DNA of 64,000 nucleotides from Caldisericum exile AZM16c01 (GTDB lineage Bacteria; Caldisericota; Caldisericia; Caldisericales; Caldisericaceae), in the NCBI RefSeq assembly GCF_000284335.1, contig NC_017096.1, positions 1,488,001 to 1,552,000 on the forward strand, read 5' to 3'. Position 1 is the stretch's first letter; each line of letters begins with the position of its first letter. Shown piece by piece: positions 46,884 to 55,816 of this stretch. The translations under genes and the position numbers were made by a program. Under the pieces are notes generated by a model. It did no database searches, had not been told where the DNA came from, and was given only the letters and a program-made list of their open reading frames with translations.

Positions 46884-49697
46884 AACCTTTTTGAGGTATT
46901 GCCCTGTGTAGGATCTGGGGTTATTTGCAATTTCTTCAGGAGTGCCAGTTGCAACAACATATCCTCCACGCTCGCCACCCTCAGGACCAAGGTCGATAAT
47001 ATAATCTGCAGATTTTATAACATCAAGATTGTGCTCAATTATAATAACCGTATTCCCTTGATTAACAAGCCTTTGAAGGACATCAATGAGTTTATGAACA
47101 TCTGCAAAATGCAAGCCAGTTGTAGGTTCATCAAGAAAGTAAACGGTTCTTCCGGTGCCTCTTTTTTGAAGTTCTGCTGCAAGTTTTACACGTTGCGCTT
47201 CACCCCCTGATAGTGTTGTTGCTGACTGTCCTAATTTTATATACCCTAACCCTACATCGTCAAGGAACTGTAATTTTCGTTTTATTTCAGGGATATTTTC
47301 AAAGAAGGATAGTGCTTCTTTTACGCTCATTTCAAGCACATCTGCTATACTTTTCCCCTTGTATTTTATTTCAAGGGTTTCTCTGTTATATCGCTTTCCG
47401 TGACACACTTCGCATGGCACATATACATCAGGTAAGAATTGCATTTCAACTTTTATGTAGCCGTTCCCTTCACATGCTTCACATCTTCCACCTGGCACGT
47501 TAAAACTAAACCTCCCAGCCTTATAACCCCTTGCCTTTGACTCAGGCAAACTTGCAAAAAGTTCTCTTATTGGAGTAAATACACCTGTGTAAGTTGCAGG
47601 ATTCGAGCGAGGCGTTCTTCCAATAGGAGATTGATCAACCATTACAACTTTATCGATATATTCAATACCTTCAATTTTATCGTATTTTCCCGGCTCTTCC
47701 TTTGACTTGTAGAGTTTTTTCATAAGAGCCTTGTAAAGGATATCGTAAATGAGTGTTGATTTTCCAGAGCCAGATACACCTGTAACGCAAATAAATGTAT
47801 GAAGTGGAAATTGGACATCGATATTTTTGAGGTTATGTTCCCGTGCACCTTTTACAACAAGAAATTCACCGTTTCCTTTTCTTCGCTCACTTGGGACAGG
47901 AATCTTTAATTCACCTTTAAGGTACTGCCCCGTTAGGGAGCGCTTTTCATTTATTATATCTTGAAGAGAACCTGTTTTTACAACATAGCCACCCTCTTCA
48001 CCTGCGTAAGGGCCAATATCAATAATATAATCTGCCTCCCTTATCGTCTCTTCGTCGTGTTCAACGACAATCACTGTATTGCCAAGATCCCTTAATTCTT
48101 TTAAGGTATTGAGGAGTTTATCAGTATCCCTTGGGTGAAGCCCAATCGATGGCTCATCAAGGACATATAATACGCCAACAAGTTTTGAACCAACCTGTGT
48201 TGCAAGGCGAATCCTTTGTGCCTCACCTCCTGCAAGTGTTTCAGATGGTCTATCCAACGTTAAATACGAAAGCCCCACATCAAGTAAAAATTTGAGTCTG
48301 TTCTTAATTTCCTTTATAATTTGGTGTGATATCATCCGCTCTTTTTCGGTTAGTTTCTTCTCTAAATTTATAAAAAACCTATACGCGTGCCCAACGGACA
48401 TACTCGTTAAATCGGCAATATTTATTCCATCTACCGTAATTGCAAGGGCTTCACTCCTAAGCCTTTTTCCATGGCAAACAGGACACTCAACTCGCCTCAT
48501 AAACTTTTCGTACTCCTCTTTCATATTTTCAGATTCGGTCTCGTTATAGCGCCTCTTAAGAAGATTTACTATCCCTTCAAAATATGTTGAGAAACTGTAA
48601 ACTTCACCATTTTTAGATGTGACCTTTACGGGAGTTTTACCTTCAGTTCCATAGAAAATGATGTCAAGTTCTTCTTTTGAAAGTTCTTTTAAGGGTTTGT
48701 AGGTATCAATTCCGTATCTTCTTGCAACTTGCAAAAGGATCTGAAAGGTGTATGTATCAAAACCCCTAAAACCTGGAATTTGAATTGCGCCTTCTTCAAG
48801 ACTTAAATTCCAATCACGCACAATGAGGTCTGGATCTGGTTCAATTTTAAAGCCGAGCCCAGAGCATTCAGGACATGCTCCATATGGTGAATTAAACGAA
48901 AATAAACGTGGTTCAATTTCCTCGATTGAAAACCCGCACACAGGACATGCAAATTTCGAAGAGTAGATATACTCCATTCCATCTTCGTCCCTAACCTTTA
49001 CAACGTATACGCCTTCTTCAAGTGCAAGTTCAATTGAATCTTCTATGCGACTCTTCTCGTCAGTAACCACAACAACCCTATCCACAACAAGGTCAATATC
49101 GTGTTTTTTATTCTTATCAAGGGGGATTTCTTCTTGAAGGGAATACATATTCCCGTCGACACGCACCCTCACATATCCCTTTTTGAGGTATTTTTCAAAG
49201 AGAGCCTTGTATTCGCCTTTCCTTCCCCTTACAAGAGGTGCAAGGATTTCGATTTTTTTGTGCGCAAGGTTTTTAAATATCTGTTCAACAATTTCATCAG
49301 GTGTTTGTTTTTTTATCTCTGTGCCGTCATTTGGACAATGAGGAACACCAATGCGCGCATAGAGAAGCCTTAAATAATCGTAAATTTCAGTCATTGTGCC
49401 AACAGTTGATCGGGGATTTTTGCTTGCACTCTTTTGATCAATTGCAATCGCAGGAGAAAGCCCATCAATCACATCAACATCGGGTTTTTCCATAAGGCCT
49501 ATAAATTGCCTTGCGTATGCAGAAAGCGACTCAACATAGCGCCTCTGTCCTTCTGCATAGATTGTGTCAAAAGCAAGAGATGATTTACCTGAGCCTGAAA
49601 CACCTGTTATTACAACAAGTTTATTTCGGGGGATTGTGAGGGTGATATTTTTAAGATTATGGACCCTTGCCCCTTTTATAAAGATATCATCTCTCAT
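46866..49697 (-). CDS. uvrA: excinuclease ABC subunit A
   Basis: A 943-aa UvrA, the damage-recognition ATPase of nucleotide excision repair. Two ABC ATPase modules are present with Walker A motifs [10 protein letters not shown] and [10 protein letters not shown]. The signatures are [13 protein letters not shown] and [13 protein letters not shown], and the Walker B motifs are [11 protein letters not shown] and [11 protein letters not shown]. Zinc fingers appear as CPVCG/CPECSG and [17 protein letters not shown]. The start at 49697 ([17 protein letters not shown]) matches other UvrA proteins; an upstream in-frame ATG would add ten unrelated residues. It overlaps the upstream membrane protein gene by 11 bp. 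Confidence 0.97.
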   Translation of the reverse strand: MRDDIFIKGARVHNLKNITLTIPRNKLVVITGVSGSGKSSLAFDTIYAEGQRRYVESLSAYARQFIGLMEKPDVDVIDGLSPAIAIDQKSASKNPRSTVGTMTEIYDYLRLLYARIGVPHCPNDGTEIKKQTPDEIVEQIFKNLAHKKIEILAPLVRGRKGEYKALFEKYLKKGYVRVRVDGNMYSLQEEIPLDKNKKHDIDLVVDRVVVVTDEKSRIEDSIELALEEGVYVVKVRDEDGMEYIYSSKFACPVCGFSIEEIEPRLFSFNSPYGACPECSGLGFKIEPDPDLIVRDWNLSLEEGAIQIPGFRGFDTYTFQILLQVARRYGIDTYKPLKELSKEELDIIFYGTEGKTPVKVTSKNGEVYSFSTYFEGIVNLLKRRYNETESENMKEEYEKFMRRVECPVCHGKRLRSEALAITVDGINIADLTSMSVGHAYRFFINLEKKLTEKERMISHQIIKEIKNRLKFLLDVGLSYLTLDRPSETLAGGEAQRIRLATQVGSKLVGVLYVLDEPSIGLHPRDTDKLLNTLKELRDLGNTVIVVEHDEETIREADYIIDIGPYAGEEGGYVVKTGSLQDIINEKRSLTGQYLKGELKIPVPSERRKGNGEFLVVKGAREHNLKNIDVQFPLHTFICVTGVSGSGKSTLIYDILYKALMKKLYKSKEEPGKYDKIEGIEYIDKVVMVDQSPIGRTPRSNPATYTGVFTPIRELFASLPESKARGYKAGRFSFNVPGGRCEACEGNGYIKVEMQFLPDVYVPCEVCHGKRYNRETLEIKYKGKSIADVLEMSVKEALSFFENIPEIKRKLQFLDDVGLGYIKLGQSATTLSGGEAQRVKLAAELQKRGTGRTVYFLDEPTTGLHFADVHKLIDVLQRLVNQGNTVIIIEHNLDVIKSADYIIDLGPEGGERGGYVVATGTPEEIANNPRSYTGQYLKKVLSQAN

Positions 49698-50466
49698 ATT
49701 CTGAAATCCACACAAAGAAATACACAAAAATTATTACGGATATGTAATTCAAAATTATAGGTACGAGAACCTCAGAGGAGGCAATTGCCCCAAAAACAGA
49801 GACAACTGCAACAATAATTGAGTAAATACTCCCAATTGTAAGAGAGGCTCTAAAATATTTTTTGAAGTCCAAAAGGCTTCTTTTTACGGCTTCTAAAAAC
49901 GGATATTCAGTCAGCTCAAATGGTAGCCTTGCAAAAAGCACCATAGGGATTACTTGGCTTATGAAGATTAAAACAATTACCATATGAATGTCCTGAAGAA
50001 TATTCAGCACAGGAATCATAACGAAATAGTTTATAATAAACTTCAAAATAACAATTGAAAGAATGCCGTAAAATGGGTTTATGGTAGAAAAGTTTTGCAT
50101 AAACGGAATGCTTGCAAGGAATACTGTTTCAACGCCAATATATGTAACTGGGAGGAATATATTAAAAACCTGTGAAAGAAAACTGGGCATAGTGGACGCA
50201 AAAAGTCTTAGGATAAAAACAACTGAATTTAATAGCAGCGAAACAAGGAATAGTTCTTTTACTTTATCTTTTTCAATAAGAGTAATTAAAAGAAGGATTA
50301 ACGAACTCAATATGTACTGGCCCAAAATTGTAAGCGTTGAACCTACATACCACACTTCGGTTCTAAAACTCAAATATCGGTTAAGAATTACAGTAAGTGT
50401 AGGAATAATCGCTATAAGCAGTGCCTCAAAAAAAATTCTTTTGGATACCTTAATAATTTTGTCCAT
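49687..50466 (-). CDS. unknown membrane protein, 259 aa
   Basis: Not recognised. Six hydrophobic segments spread over 259 residues, few charged residues, and no signal peptide other than the first helix ([18 protein letters not shown]). A GGGAG-type site and TATAAT (50489-50494) lie before the start. Its last codons overlap the start of uvrA, so it may be co-transcribed with it, but no repair function can be deduced. A DUF-type integral membrane protein is the only honest call. Confidence 0.6.
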   Translation of the reverse strand: MDKIIKVSKRIFFEALLIAIIPTLTVILNRYLSFRTEVWYVGSTLTILGQYILSSLILLLITLIEKDKVKELFLVSLLLNSVVFILRLFASTMPSFLSQVFNIFLPVTYIGVETVFLASIPFMQNFSTINPFYGILSIVILKFIINYFVMIPVLNILQDIHMVIVLIFISQVIPMVLFARLPFELTEYPFLEAVKRSLLDFKKYFRASLTIGSIYSIIVAVVSVFGAIASSEVLVPIILNYISVIIFVYFFVWISEYER

Positions 50467-50677
50467 TTTTTAACTCCCGCAAATAATAATTATAAGGTAA
50501 ATTATAGTTTTTACAAGTACTTTTTAAAAATTTTCGACACCTTTTACATATTATTAGGCGAGGAAAGATTTTAAGCGCTAAAAATTTTCCTAAGAAAATT
50601 AATGTGGATAAAAATTTTAATTTTAAAATTTTGTGTATTTGTATATAATTATAAAAATTTATAGGTTGGGGTGAAAA
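50467..50677. promoter_or_regulatory. divergent promoter region before padR
   Basis: A very AT-rich 211-bp gap. It contains TATAAT on the plus strand (50644-50649) 28 bases before the PadR start, and TATAAT on the minus strand (50489-50494) before the membrane protein gene. Several AAAATTTT runs occur and could bind a regulator. No other gene is seen. Confidence 0.5.
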
Positions 50678-51064
50678 ATGTTAGAAAACATTTTTAGAAA
50701 AAAGGGAAAGAATTTATTTATTACGAGTTTTTTTGGCTCTAAGGAGTTTTTGTATTTTTATATTCTTCACCTTCTAAGTGAAAGAGATATGTATGGTGAG
50801 GAAATTTCCAAAGCAATACTCATTGTCTCACGGGGCACTTGGTATCCAAATCCTGGATTCATATACCCCGTGCTTAAGAAGTTAAGTGTAAGCGGCTATA
50901 TAAAGGGTGATTGGGTTATAGGAGAATCAAAACACCCACGCCTTGTTTATAAGATTACTGAAAAAGGTAAAACTTACTACAGAACTTTAAGAAAGGATTG
51001 GAAAGAAGGTATCAAAGAGTTTATTGAAATTTTGAGGTTAATTGATGAGGAGGGTTTATTATGA
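50678..51064 (+). CDS. PadR-family transcriptional regulator
   Basis: A 128-aa winged-helix protein. LYFYILHLLSERDMYGEEI and PGFIYPVLKKLSVSGYIKGDW are the PadR recognition segment, and LVYKITEKGKTYYRTLRKDW forms the wing and dimerisation helix. PadR proteins are often repressors that respond to small molecules. It overlaps the next gene by four bases (ATGA) and leads the phosphoesterase-parA-parB operon, which suggests control of that operon or a structural role. Confidence 0.88.
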   Translation: MLENIFRKKGKNLFITSFFGSKEFLYFYILHLLSERDMYGEEISKAILIVSRGTWYPNPGFIYPVLKKLSVSGYIKGDWVIGESKHPRLVYKITEKGKTYYRTLRKDWKEGIKEFIEILRLIDEEGLL

Positions 51065-51594
51065 AAATTGGCGTTATTTCGGACATTCACGGTGATTTTT
51101 TATCGCTTAGGACGGTTTTTACGGAATTGGAAAAATTAGATATTAGCCTTGTGCTTGTTTTAGGCGACGTGCTCTATCATGGACCGAGAAACCCAATACC
51201 AGAGGGGTATAACCCAATGGGAGTTGCAGAACTTATAAATAACGCTCCCTTCAACTTCATCTTTGTGAAAGGCAATTGCGATGCAGATGTAGATCAACTT
51301 ATGATAAAATACCCAATGCTTCAAGAATTTGCACTTGTGCACATTGAAGAAGCTACACTCCTTTTAACACACGGAGATAGGATTGAAGACTTTGAAAATT
51401 TTATGGAAAAATATAAAGGCGTAAAGGCACTTTTAACAGGACACACCCATATACCTGTTGTCGAAGAAAATAAATTCGGACTTCATATTAATCCAGGTTC
51501 AATAAGTTTACCAAAGGGCTCATCAAAGAAATCATTCGCAATTCTTGATATTGAAAAAGATAAATTTCTTGTAGAATTTAAGGAGATAGTATGA
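51061..51594 (+). CDS. YfcE/MJ0936-type metallophosphoesterase
   Basis: A 177-aa calcineurin-like phosphodiesterase. The metal motifs are SDIHGD, LGDVLYHGP, KGNCDAD, LTHGDR and TGHTHIP in the order expected for the YfcE family. The last part (INPGSISLPKG) matches the C-terminal strand. It probably cleaves phosphodiester bonds in small molecules or nucleotides. It overlaps padR and parA by four bases each. Confidence 0.9.
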   Translation: MKIGVISDIHGDFLSLRTVFTELEKLDISLVLVLGDVLYHGPRNPIPEGYNPMGVAELINNAPFNFIFVKGNCDADVDQLMIKYPMLQEFALVHIEEATLLLTHGDRIEDFENFMEKYKGVKALLTGHTHIPVVEENKFGLHINPGSISLPKGSSKKSFAILDIEKDKFLVEFKEIV

Positions 51595-52352
51595 TAACAA
51601 TAACGATTGCAAATCAGAAAGGCGGTGTTGGTAAGACAACAACTGCGGTAAATCTTGCTTCCTTCATCGCAAGGAAGAATTTTAAAACCCTTCTTGTTGA
51701 TCTTGACCCTCAGGCAAACTCGACTTTTGTTTTTCTTGACAATCCTGCAAAATTAAGCACCTATTCAATTTTTGTAGAGGAGGAGGTTGATCCAACGGGC
51801 ATTATCCATGAAACCGCAGTCCCAAATCTATTTTTGATGCCTTCGTCAATTCACCTTGCAAAAGTTGAAAGGGCCCTTGCAGGAGTTTTCGATGCACCTC
51901 TTAAATTAAGAAGGATTATGGGAAAAATTGCAAACATGTTCAGTTTTGTAATCATTGATACACCCCCATCCTTAGGTCTTCTTACAGTAAATGCGCTTAC
52001 CACATCTGATTTCGTAGTAATACCTATTACACCATCACCTTGGGCACTTGAAGGCGTGCAAGACTTTTTGGACACTTTCGAAGGTGTAAAAGAAACATTT
52101 AATGAGAGACTAAAAATTTTAGGTGTTCTTATAACAATGTTTGACACAAGGACTACACTTTCCAAAGATGCCTCATTAAAAATAAAGGAACTCTTTGGAG
52201 ACCTTGTTTTTGAAGAGCCAATTGCAAGAAGCGTACGCCTTGAGGAAAGTCCTGCATTTAGAGAGGACATCTTTACTTTTGCACCAGATTCAAAAGGAGC
52301 GCATGCTTATGCCATCTTCGGCGAAAGTGTTTTAAAAAGATTAGGAAAGTAG
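51591..52352 (+). CDS. parA: chromosome partitioning ATPase ParA
   Basis: A 253-aa ParA/Soj ATPase with the deviant Walker A KGGVGKTTT, Walker B-like FVIIDTPPSLGL and LLVDLDPQANST. It binds DNA as an ATP dimer and moves ParB complexes during chromosome segregation. It is seven bases upstream of parB and overlaps the phosphoesterase gene. Confidence 0.94.
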   Translation: MITITIANQKGGVGKTTTAVNLASFIARKNFKTLLVDLDPQANSTFVFLDNPAKLSTYSIFVEEEVDPTGIIHETAVPNLFLMPSSIHLAKVERALAGVFDAPLKLRRIMGKIANMFSFVIIDTPPSLGLLTVNALTTSDFVVIPITPSPWALEGVQDFLDTFEGVKETFNERLKILGVLITMFDTRTTLSKDASLKIKELFGDLVFEEPIARSVRLEESPAFREDIFTFAPDSKGAHAYAIFGESVLKRLGK

Positions 52353-52359
52353 GTGAAAA

Positions 52360-53271
52360 ATGGAATCAAAAAAAGGCTTACCAAAAGATTTTAACCTCCG
52401 ATTTGATAAGGGCTATGTTGAAGAACTTGCAAATGAAAAAATCAAGGCAAAAGTGATTGAACTAAACGTAGAAGATATAATTACAGATCCAAACCAGCCG
52501 AGAAAAACTTTTAATGAGGAGAGTTTAAAAGAACTTGCAGAAAGCATTGAAAAGCATGGTGTTTTAGAACCAATTCTTGTGCGTAAGGTTGGCACAAAAT
52601 ATATGATTGTTGCAGGTGAAAGAAGATTCAGGGCAACTCTTCTACTCAAAAAAGATACAATTCCTGCAATTGTGATAGATCCAAAAAGTGAAAGCATTGT
52701 AAGGGAAATCCAGATCGTCGAAAATTTGCAAAGAGAGGACATTTCGCCAATTGAACGCGCAAAGGCAATTTATGAATACCTGAAGCCCTACGCAAAGGAT
52801 AAAAATGTTAAAACACTTCTTATAAATTACAGAATGGGAAGGAGTGTCCCCGAAGATTTTGCGCTCACCGTGAGCGCACTGTGTAAAGCAATAGGAAAAA
52901 CACCAATTACGCTTATTCGTTGGATTAGTCTTCTTGATTTGCCCGAGGAGATACAGAAGAAAATTGACGATCCGAATTCACCTTTGACATCAAAACATGT
53001 TGAAAGCTTACTTAAGGTAAAGGACCTCGATGTGATTAAAAAGGTCGTAAGAGTAATTGAGGAAAATGAACTTTCCTCTGATGATGTTGCAAATGTTGTA
53101 AGCACATTAAAACACTTTAAACCTGCAAGCCTCAAAGGTGCAATAAAGAGTATAGAAAATGCAATTAATTTAATCGATTTTGTAGATGATAAAAACAGGG
53201 AAACGTTAAAAGAAGAACTTAAAATCCTAAAAGACCTTGTAATGGAATTGGAAGAGAAGTTAAGGGACTGA
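52360..53271 (+). CDS. parB: chromosome partitioning protein ParB
   Basis: A 303-aa ParB/Spo0J protein. N-terminal CTP-binding domain with DPNQPRKTF, GVLEPILVR and VAGERRFRA, then the NLQREDISPIERAKA helix and a helix-turn-helix (ITLIRWISLLDLPEEIQ) that would bind parS. The ParB between these has an insertion relative to short homologues (TVSALCKAIGKT region). A 19-bp palindrome lies within the gene. The 3' end overlaps the convergent pilin gene by 12 bp. Confidence 0.93.
   Translation: MESKKGLPKDFNLRFDKGYVEELANEKIKAKVIELNVEDIITDPNQPRKTFNEESLKELAESIEKHGVLEPILVRKVGTKYMIVAGERRFRATLLLKKDTIPAIVIDPKSESIVREIQIVENLQREDISPIERAKAIYEYLKPYAKDKNVKTLLINYRMGRSVPEDFALTVSALCKAIGKTPITLIRWISLLDLPEEIQKKIDDPNSPLTSKHVESLLKVKDLDVIKKVVRVIEENELSSDDVANVVSTLKHFKPASLKGAIKSIENAINLIDFVDDKNRETLKEELKILKDLVMELEEKLRD
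52860..52878. promoter_or_regulatory. 19-bp perfect palindrome inside parB
   Basis: TGCGCTCAC-C-GTGAGCGCA: nine-base arms around one central C, markedly GC-rich compared with the surrounding gene. It contains TCAC and GTGA, the inner bases of the parS consensus, but separated by one base. No consensus parS was seen elsewhere in the window. Confidence 0.5.
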
Positions 53272-53799
53272 AGGCAGGTTTGTAGTTATTTCAGACGAGG
53301 TATTTGGATATCGCACAATGTATTTTCCGTTGGGTAGTTCCGCATAAAGAACATAACTTCCGCCATCTTTTGAACCATAATATAATTTGTAATCTTTACC
53401 AAATGGATTTTGCATATTTTGGAGTATCTGTGGGCGAAGAATATACTCTATACCACCATCTTCGCCCAAAAACGTCTTATTGCCATGCTTGTTTTTAATA
53501 GAGTTAATTCCCAAAAGTTCCCGTGATAGAAGTGATGTTGGAGTTTCTCTATCGACTGAATACCCAAATTCTTCTGCTGGATTTACAGGATTTGGGTATA
53601 CTCCCCAATCTTGTTTGTAATGTTCAAGGTCTCTTGCAAGAGAATCAAAATTACTGAGAAGTTGTGCTGCACGTCCTCTGTTAATAACCTCGCCAAACAC
53701 TGGGATAGCAATACCAACAAGAATTATTATAATTGCAACAACAATCATTAATTCAACAAGTGTAAAACCTCTATTTTTTCTCAAATCGGTCGTTTTCAT
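53260..53799 (-). CDS. type IV pilin / pseudopilin-like protein
   Basis: A 179-aa prepilin. A short basic leader ends in Gly-Phe (RKNRGFTLVELMIVVAI), with Glu at position +5 and a 20-residue hydrophobic helix, the substrate signature of prepilin peptidase. The globular part (LLGINSIKNKHGNKT to YPNTSSEITT) resembles type II secretion GspG-like pseudopilins in size. ATG at 53799 is chosen over an upstream extension because AAAGG is nine bases before it. Its start overlaps the molybdopterin oxidoreductase gene by 29 bp; other pilus genes are not in the window. Confidence 0.85.
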   Translation of the reverse strand: MKTTDLRKNRGFTLVELMIVVAIIIILVGIAIPVFGEVINRGRAAQLLSNFDSLARDLEHYKQDWGVYPNPVNPAEEFGYSVDRETPTSLLSRELLGINSIKNKHGNKTFLGEDGGIEYILRPQILQNMQNPFGKDYKLYYGSKDGGSYVLYAELPNGKYIVRYPNTSSEITTNLPSVP

Positions 53800-54340
53800 A
53801 GACATCTGCCTTTCTTGAATATCCCTTTTTCTCCCAATAGCCTGGGATATCTTCATCGATTACTTCAAACTCAACGACCCATTTTGCATCTTTGTAGGCA
53901 TATTTTCCGTTTACAACAAGCCTTAAAGGATATCCGTTTGCGATATCAAGAGGTTTCCCATCAATCTCGTATGCAAGAAATGAATTGTCGCTTAAAAGAA
54001 AATCAAGCGGTAAATCCGTTGAATAGCCATCAAGATTTTTTACCATAACGAATTTTCCTTCTGGTAAAACTGAAACTTCTTCAAACAGAGTTCTTGGATA
54101 TATGCCCGAGAAAACAGCCCCAAGATAACTCCACCCATCAACACAGTGAATATCAAATTGGACACTTTCCTTTAACAACTTGAGGATTTCCTTTAAGGGA
54201 ATTATCTTTTCTTCTTTTACAAGGCCTGTAATTTTTACAGAATACTTATCGATATCAATTTCTTTTGGCTTTCCAAAAACAGAAATTGGGTAAAGCCTTG
54301 CGGACGGTTTTTGTCCTGGTGGCATTTTGAATTCTCCCAT
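53771..54340 (-). CDS. molybdopterin-binding oxidoreductase (sulfite oxidase-like)
   Basis: A 189-aa protein with the oxidoreductase molybdopterin-binding fold (sulfite oxidase/YedY). The cofactor-ligating Cys lies in DIHCVDGWSY, followed by LEEVSVLPEGKF and NGYPLRLVVNGKYAYKDAKWV. The domain is complete but there is no twin-arginine signal and no dimerisation domain, so it is a minimal cytoplasmic member. Substrate is unknown. It has GAGGTGATGAA before the ATG and precedes the pilin gene. Confidence 0.85.
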   Translation of the reverse strand: MGEFKMPPGQKPSARLYPISVFGKPKEIDIDKYSVKITGLVKEEKIIPLKEILKLLKESVQFDIHCVDGWSYLGAVFSGIYPRTLFEEVSVLPEGKFVMVKNLDGYSTDLPLDFLLSDNSFLAYEIDGKPLDIANGYPLRLVVNGKYAYKDAKWVVEFEVIDEDIPGYWEKKGYSRKADVYENDRFEKK

Positions 54341-54534
54341 TTCATCACCTCATTTTATTATAATGATTTTACAAAGTTTTAAAAGGATATCTCTTACAAA
54401 TGGTATGTTATAAAACTTCAACTACTCACAGAAAAAATTATCCAATTGTGATTGAAAAGCAAAATAGATATCACTAACCGACTTTTCCCTCAAAAATATA
54501 AAAAATTCACTTGTTTTTTGTAAGAGGAATTCAA
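54341..54534. other. non-coding gap with promoter
   Basis: Contains TATAAT on the minus strand about 20 bases before the oxidoreductase start; the rest is AT-rich and carries no recognisable gene. It merges into the repeat array beginning at about 54535. Confidence 0.5.
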
Positions 54535-55075
54535 AGGCAGAGATTTCTCACTGCGTTCGTTGAAATGACCTTGTTTCGTCATTCCGAAGCCAAAGGCGAG
54601 GAATCTCCTCTTTTAAATCGAAAGAGTTCAAATATCCCCCTTTAAACAATTTAGAGGGGGACTTGCGATTCTCCCCCTCTAACTCCCCCTGAAAGGACAA
54701 AAAGATTTTTTTGGGGGGGAGTACTGAGGGGGGTATTTTGCCCCCTCAGATTGAACTGAGGGGATGCCTCAGAAAGTCATTTCGGCATGACTACATAAAA
54801 TAATTGAGTTATTTGGGGAGTGCTGAGAGAGGATTTCGCCCCCTCAAAGTTAACTGAGGAGATTTCTCACTTCGTTCGAAATGACCGTCGTTTGTCATTC
54901 CGAAGGCTTTAGCCTGAGGAATCTCCTTCTTTAATAGAGGGGATTAAAAAGGCTCCCCCTCTAACTCCCCCTTAAAGGCGGAAATCCCTTACATTCGTTC
55001 GGGATGACTTTTTTTTGGGGGATACTGAAGAGGGGTTATTTCTCCATCAACTTTTGGTGGTTATCGAGGGAAAGA
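54535..55075. repeat. intergenic mosaic repeat array, unit R4
   Basis: The longest repeat block. It holds the hairpin TTAGAGGGGG-N12-CCCCCTCTAA (54651-54660 and 54673-54682), a second near copy (54935-54963), the hairpin CTGAGGGGG/CCCCCTCAG at about 54724-54749, and several CATTCCGAA, GAGGAATCTCC, TTTCGGCATGAC and CATTCGTTCGGGATGAC segments in both orientations. It separates two minus-strand genes, and no reading frame is credible. Confidence 0.8.
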
Positions 55076-55081
55076 GTCAAC

Positions 55082-55795
55082 TTAAATATTTCTTACTTCT
55101 ACTTTTTCTGCGAAGTTTTGCATTAATTTTTTTATTTCGTTAAGTTCTGCATTGGTGAATGTCTCAAATGGATAAGTTGGGTCAAGCACCTTGTCAAAAT
55201 GCGGTTGTTGGATATAATATGCCTTTGCCCTATTTATAATTTCGCCTATCTTCACAAAATCGTCTAAGGTTTTGAAATAATTTTTAAAAACTGTTGTCCT
55301 AAATTCATAGTCTTTACCTGAGTTTTTTATAATTTGAACACTTTCTCTTATGATATTACCGAGAACATTTACGCCAATTGCTTCGCTATACCTTTCAAGC
55401 GGTGCCTTTATATCCATCGCAATATAATCAACAAAGGGCAAAATTTCTTTGAGCCTATCAGGAAAAGATCCGTTTGTGTCTAACTTTACCAAAAAACCCA
55501 TATCCTTAATTCTTTTTACAATCTTAACTAAATCTTTATAAATTAAAGGCTCTCCACCTGTAAATTCGACTGCATCAAGAAGCCCAACTCTACTTTTAAG
55601 AAAGTCTTCAATACTCTCAAAAAGTATTTCCTCAGGAAAAAGAGTTGGCAAAACAAGTTCTCTATTGTGGCAAAAGGGACAGCGGAAATTACATCCAAGT
55701 GTAAAAATAATAGCACAAGTTTTATTAGGATAATCTACAAGAGAAAACTTCTGAAATGCTCCAATTCTTATATCCACACTTCTTGATTCACTCAT
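55082..55795 (-). CDS. anaerobic RNR-activase-like radical-SAM protein
   Basis: A 237-aa radical-SAM enzyme of the NrdG/PflA activating group. The cluster motif is GCNFRCPFCHN, followed by FTGGEPLIYKDLVK and LDTNGSFPDRL. It would make a glycyl radical on anaerobic ribonucleotide reductase or another glycyl-radical enzyme; neither partner is in the window. The ATG at 55795 lies six bases after TATAAT with no ribosome-binding site, so the transcript is probably leaderless; a TTG five codons upstream overlaps that promoter. Confidence 0.87.
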   Translation of the reverse strand: MSESRSVDIRIGAFQKFSLVDYPNKTCAIIFTLGCNFRCPFCHNRELVLPTLFPEEILFESIEDFLKSRVGLLDAVEFTGGEPLIYKDLVKIVKRIKDMGFLVKLDTNGSFPDRLKEILPFVDYIAMDIKAPLERYSEAIGVNVLGNIIRESVQIIKNSGKDYEFRTTVFKNYFKTLDDFVKIGEIINRAKAYYIQQPHFDKVLDPTYPFETFTNAELNEIKKLMQNFAEKVEVRNI

Positions 55796-55801
55796 CAAAG
55801 T

Positions 55802-55807
55802 ATTATA
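55802..55807 (-). promoter_or_regulatory. -10 box giving a leaderless transcript
   Basis: TATAAT on the minus strand with six bases before the ATG at 55795. It lies between the stop of the HD-GYP gene and the activase gene, so the activase has its own promoter. Confidence 0.6.
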
Positions 55808-55816
55808 CAACTTTTA

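Noticed and set aside
54868-54885. GTTCGA motif resembling a tRNA T-arm
   Set aside because: No acceptor stem or anticodon arm can be built around it; it is part of the CATTCGTTCG-type repeat segment.
54535-55075. Possible CRISPR array because of repeated palindromic units
   Set aside because: Units are irregular in length and orientation, with no constant repeat-spacer period, and the same modules occur in other gaps.
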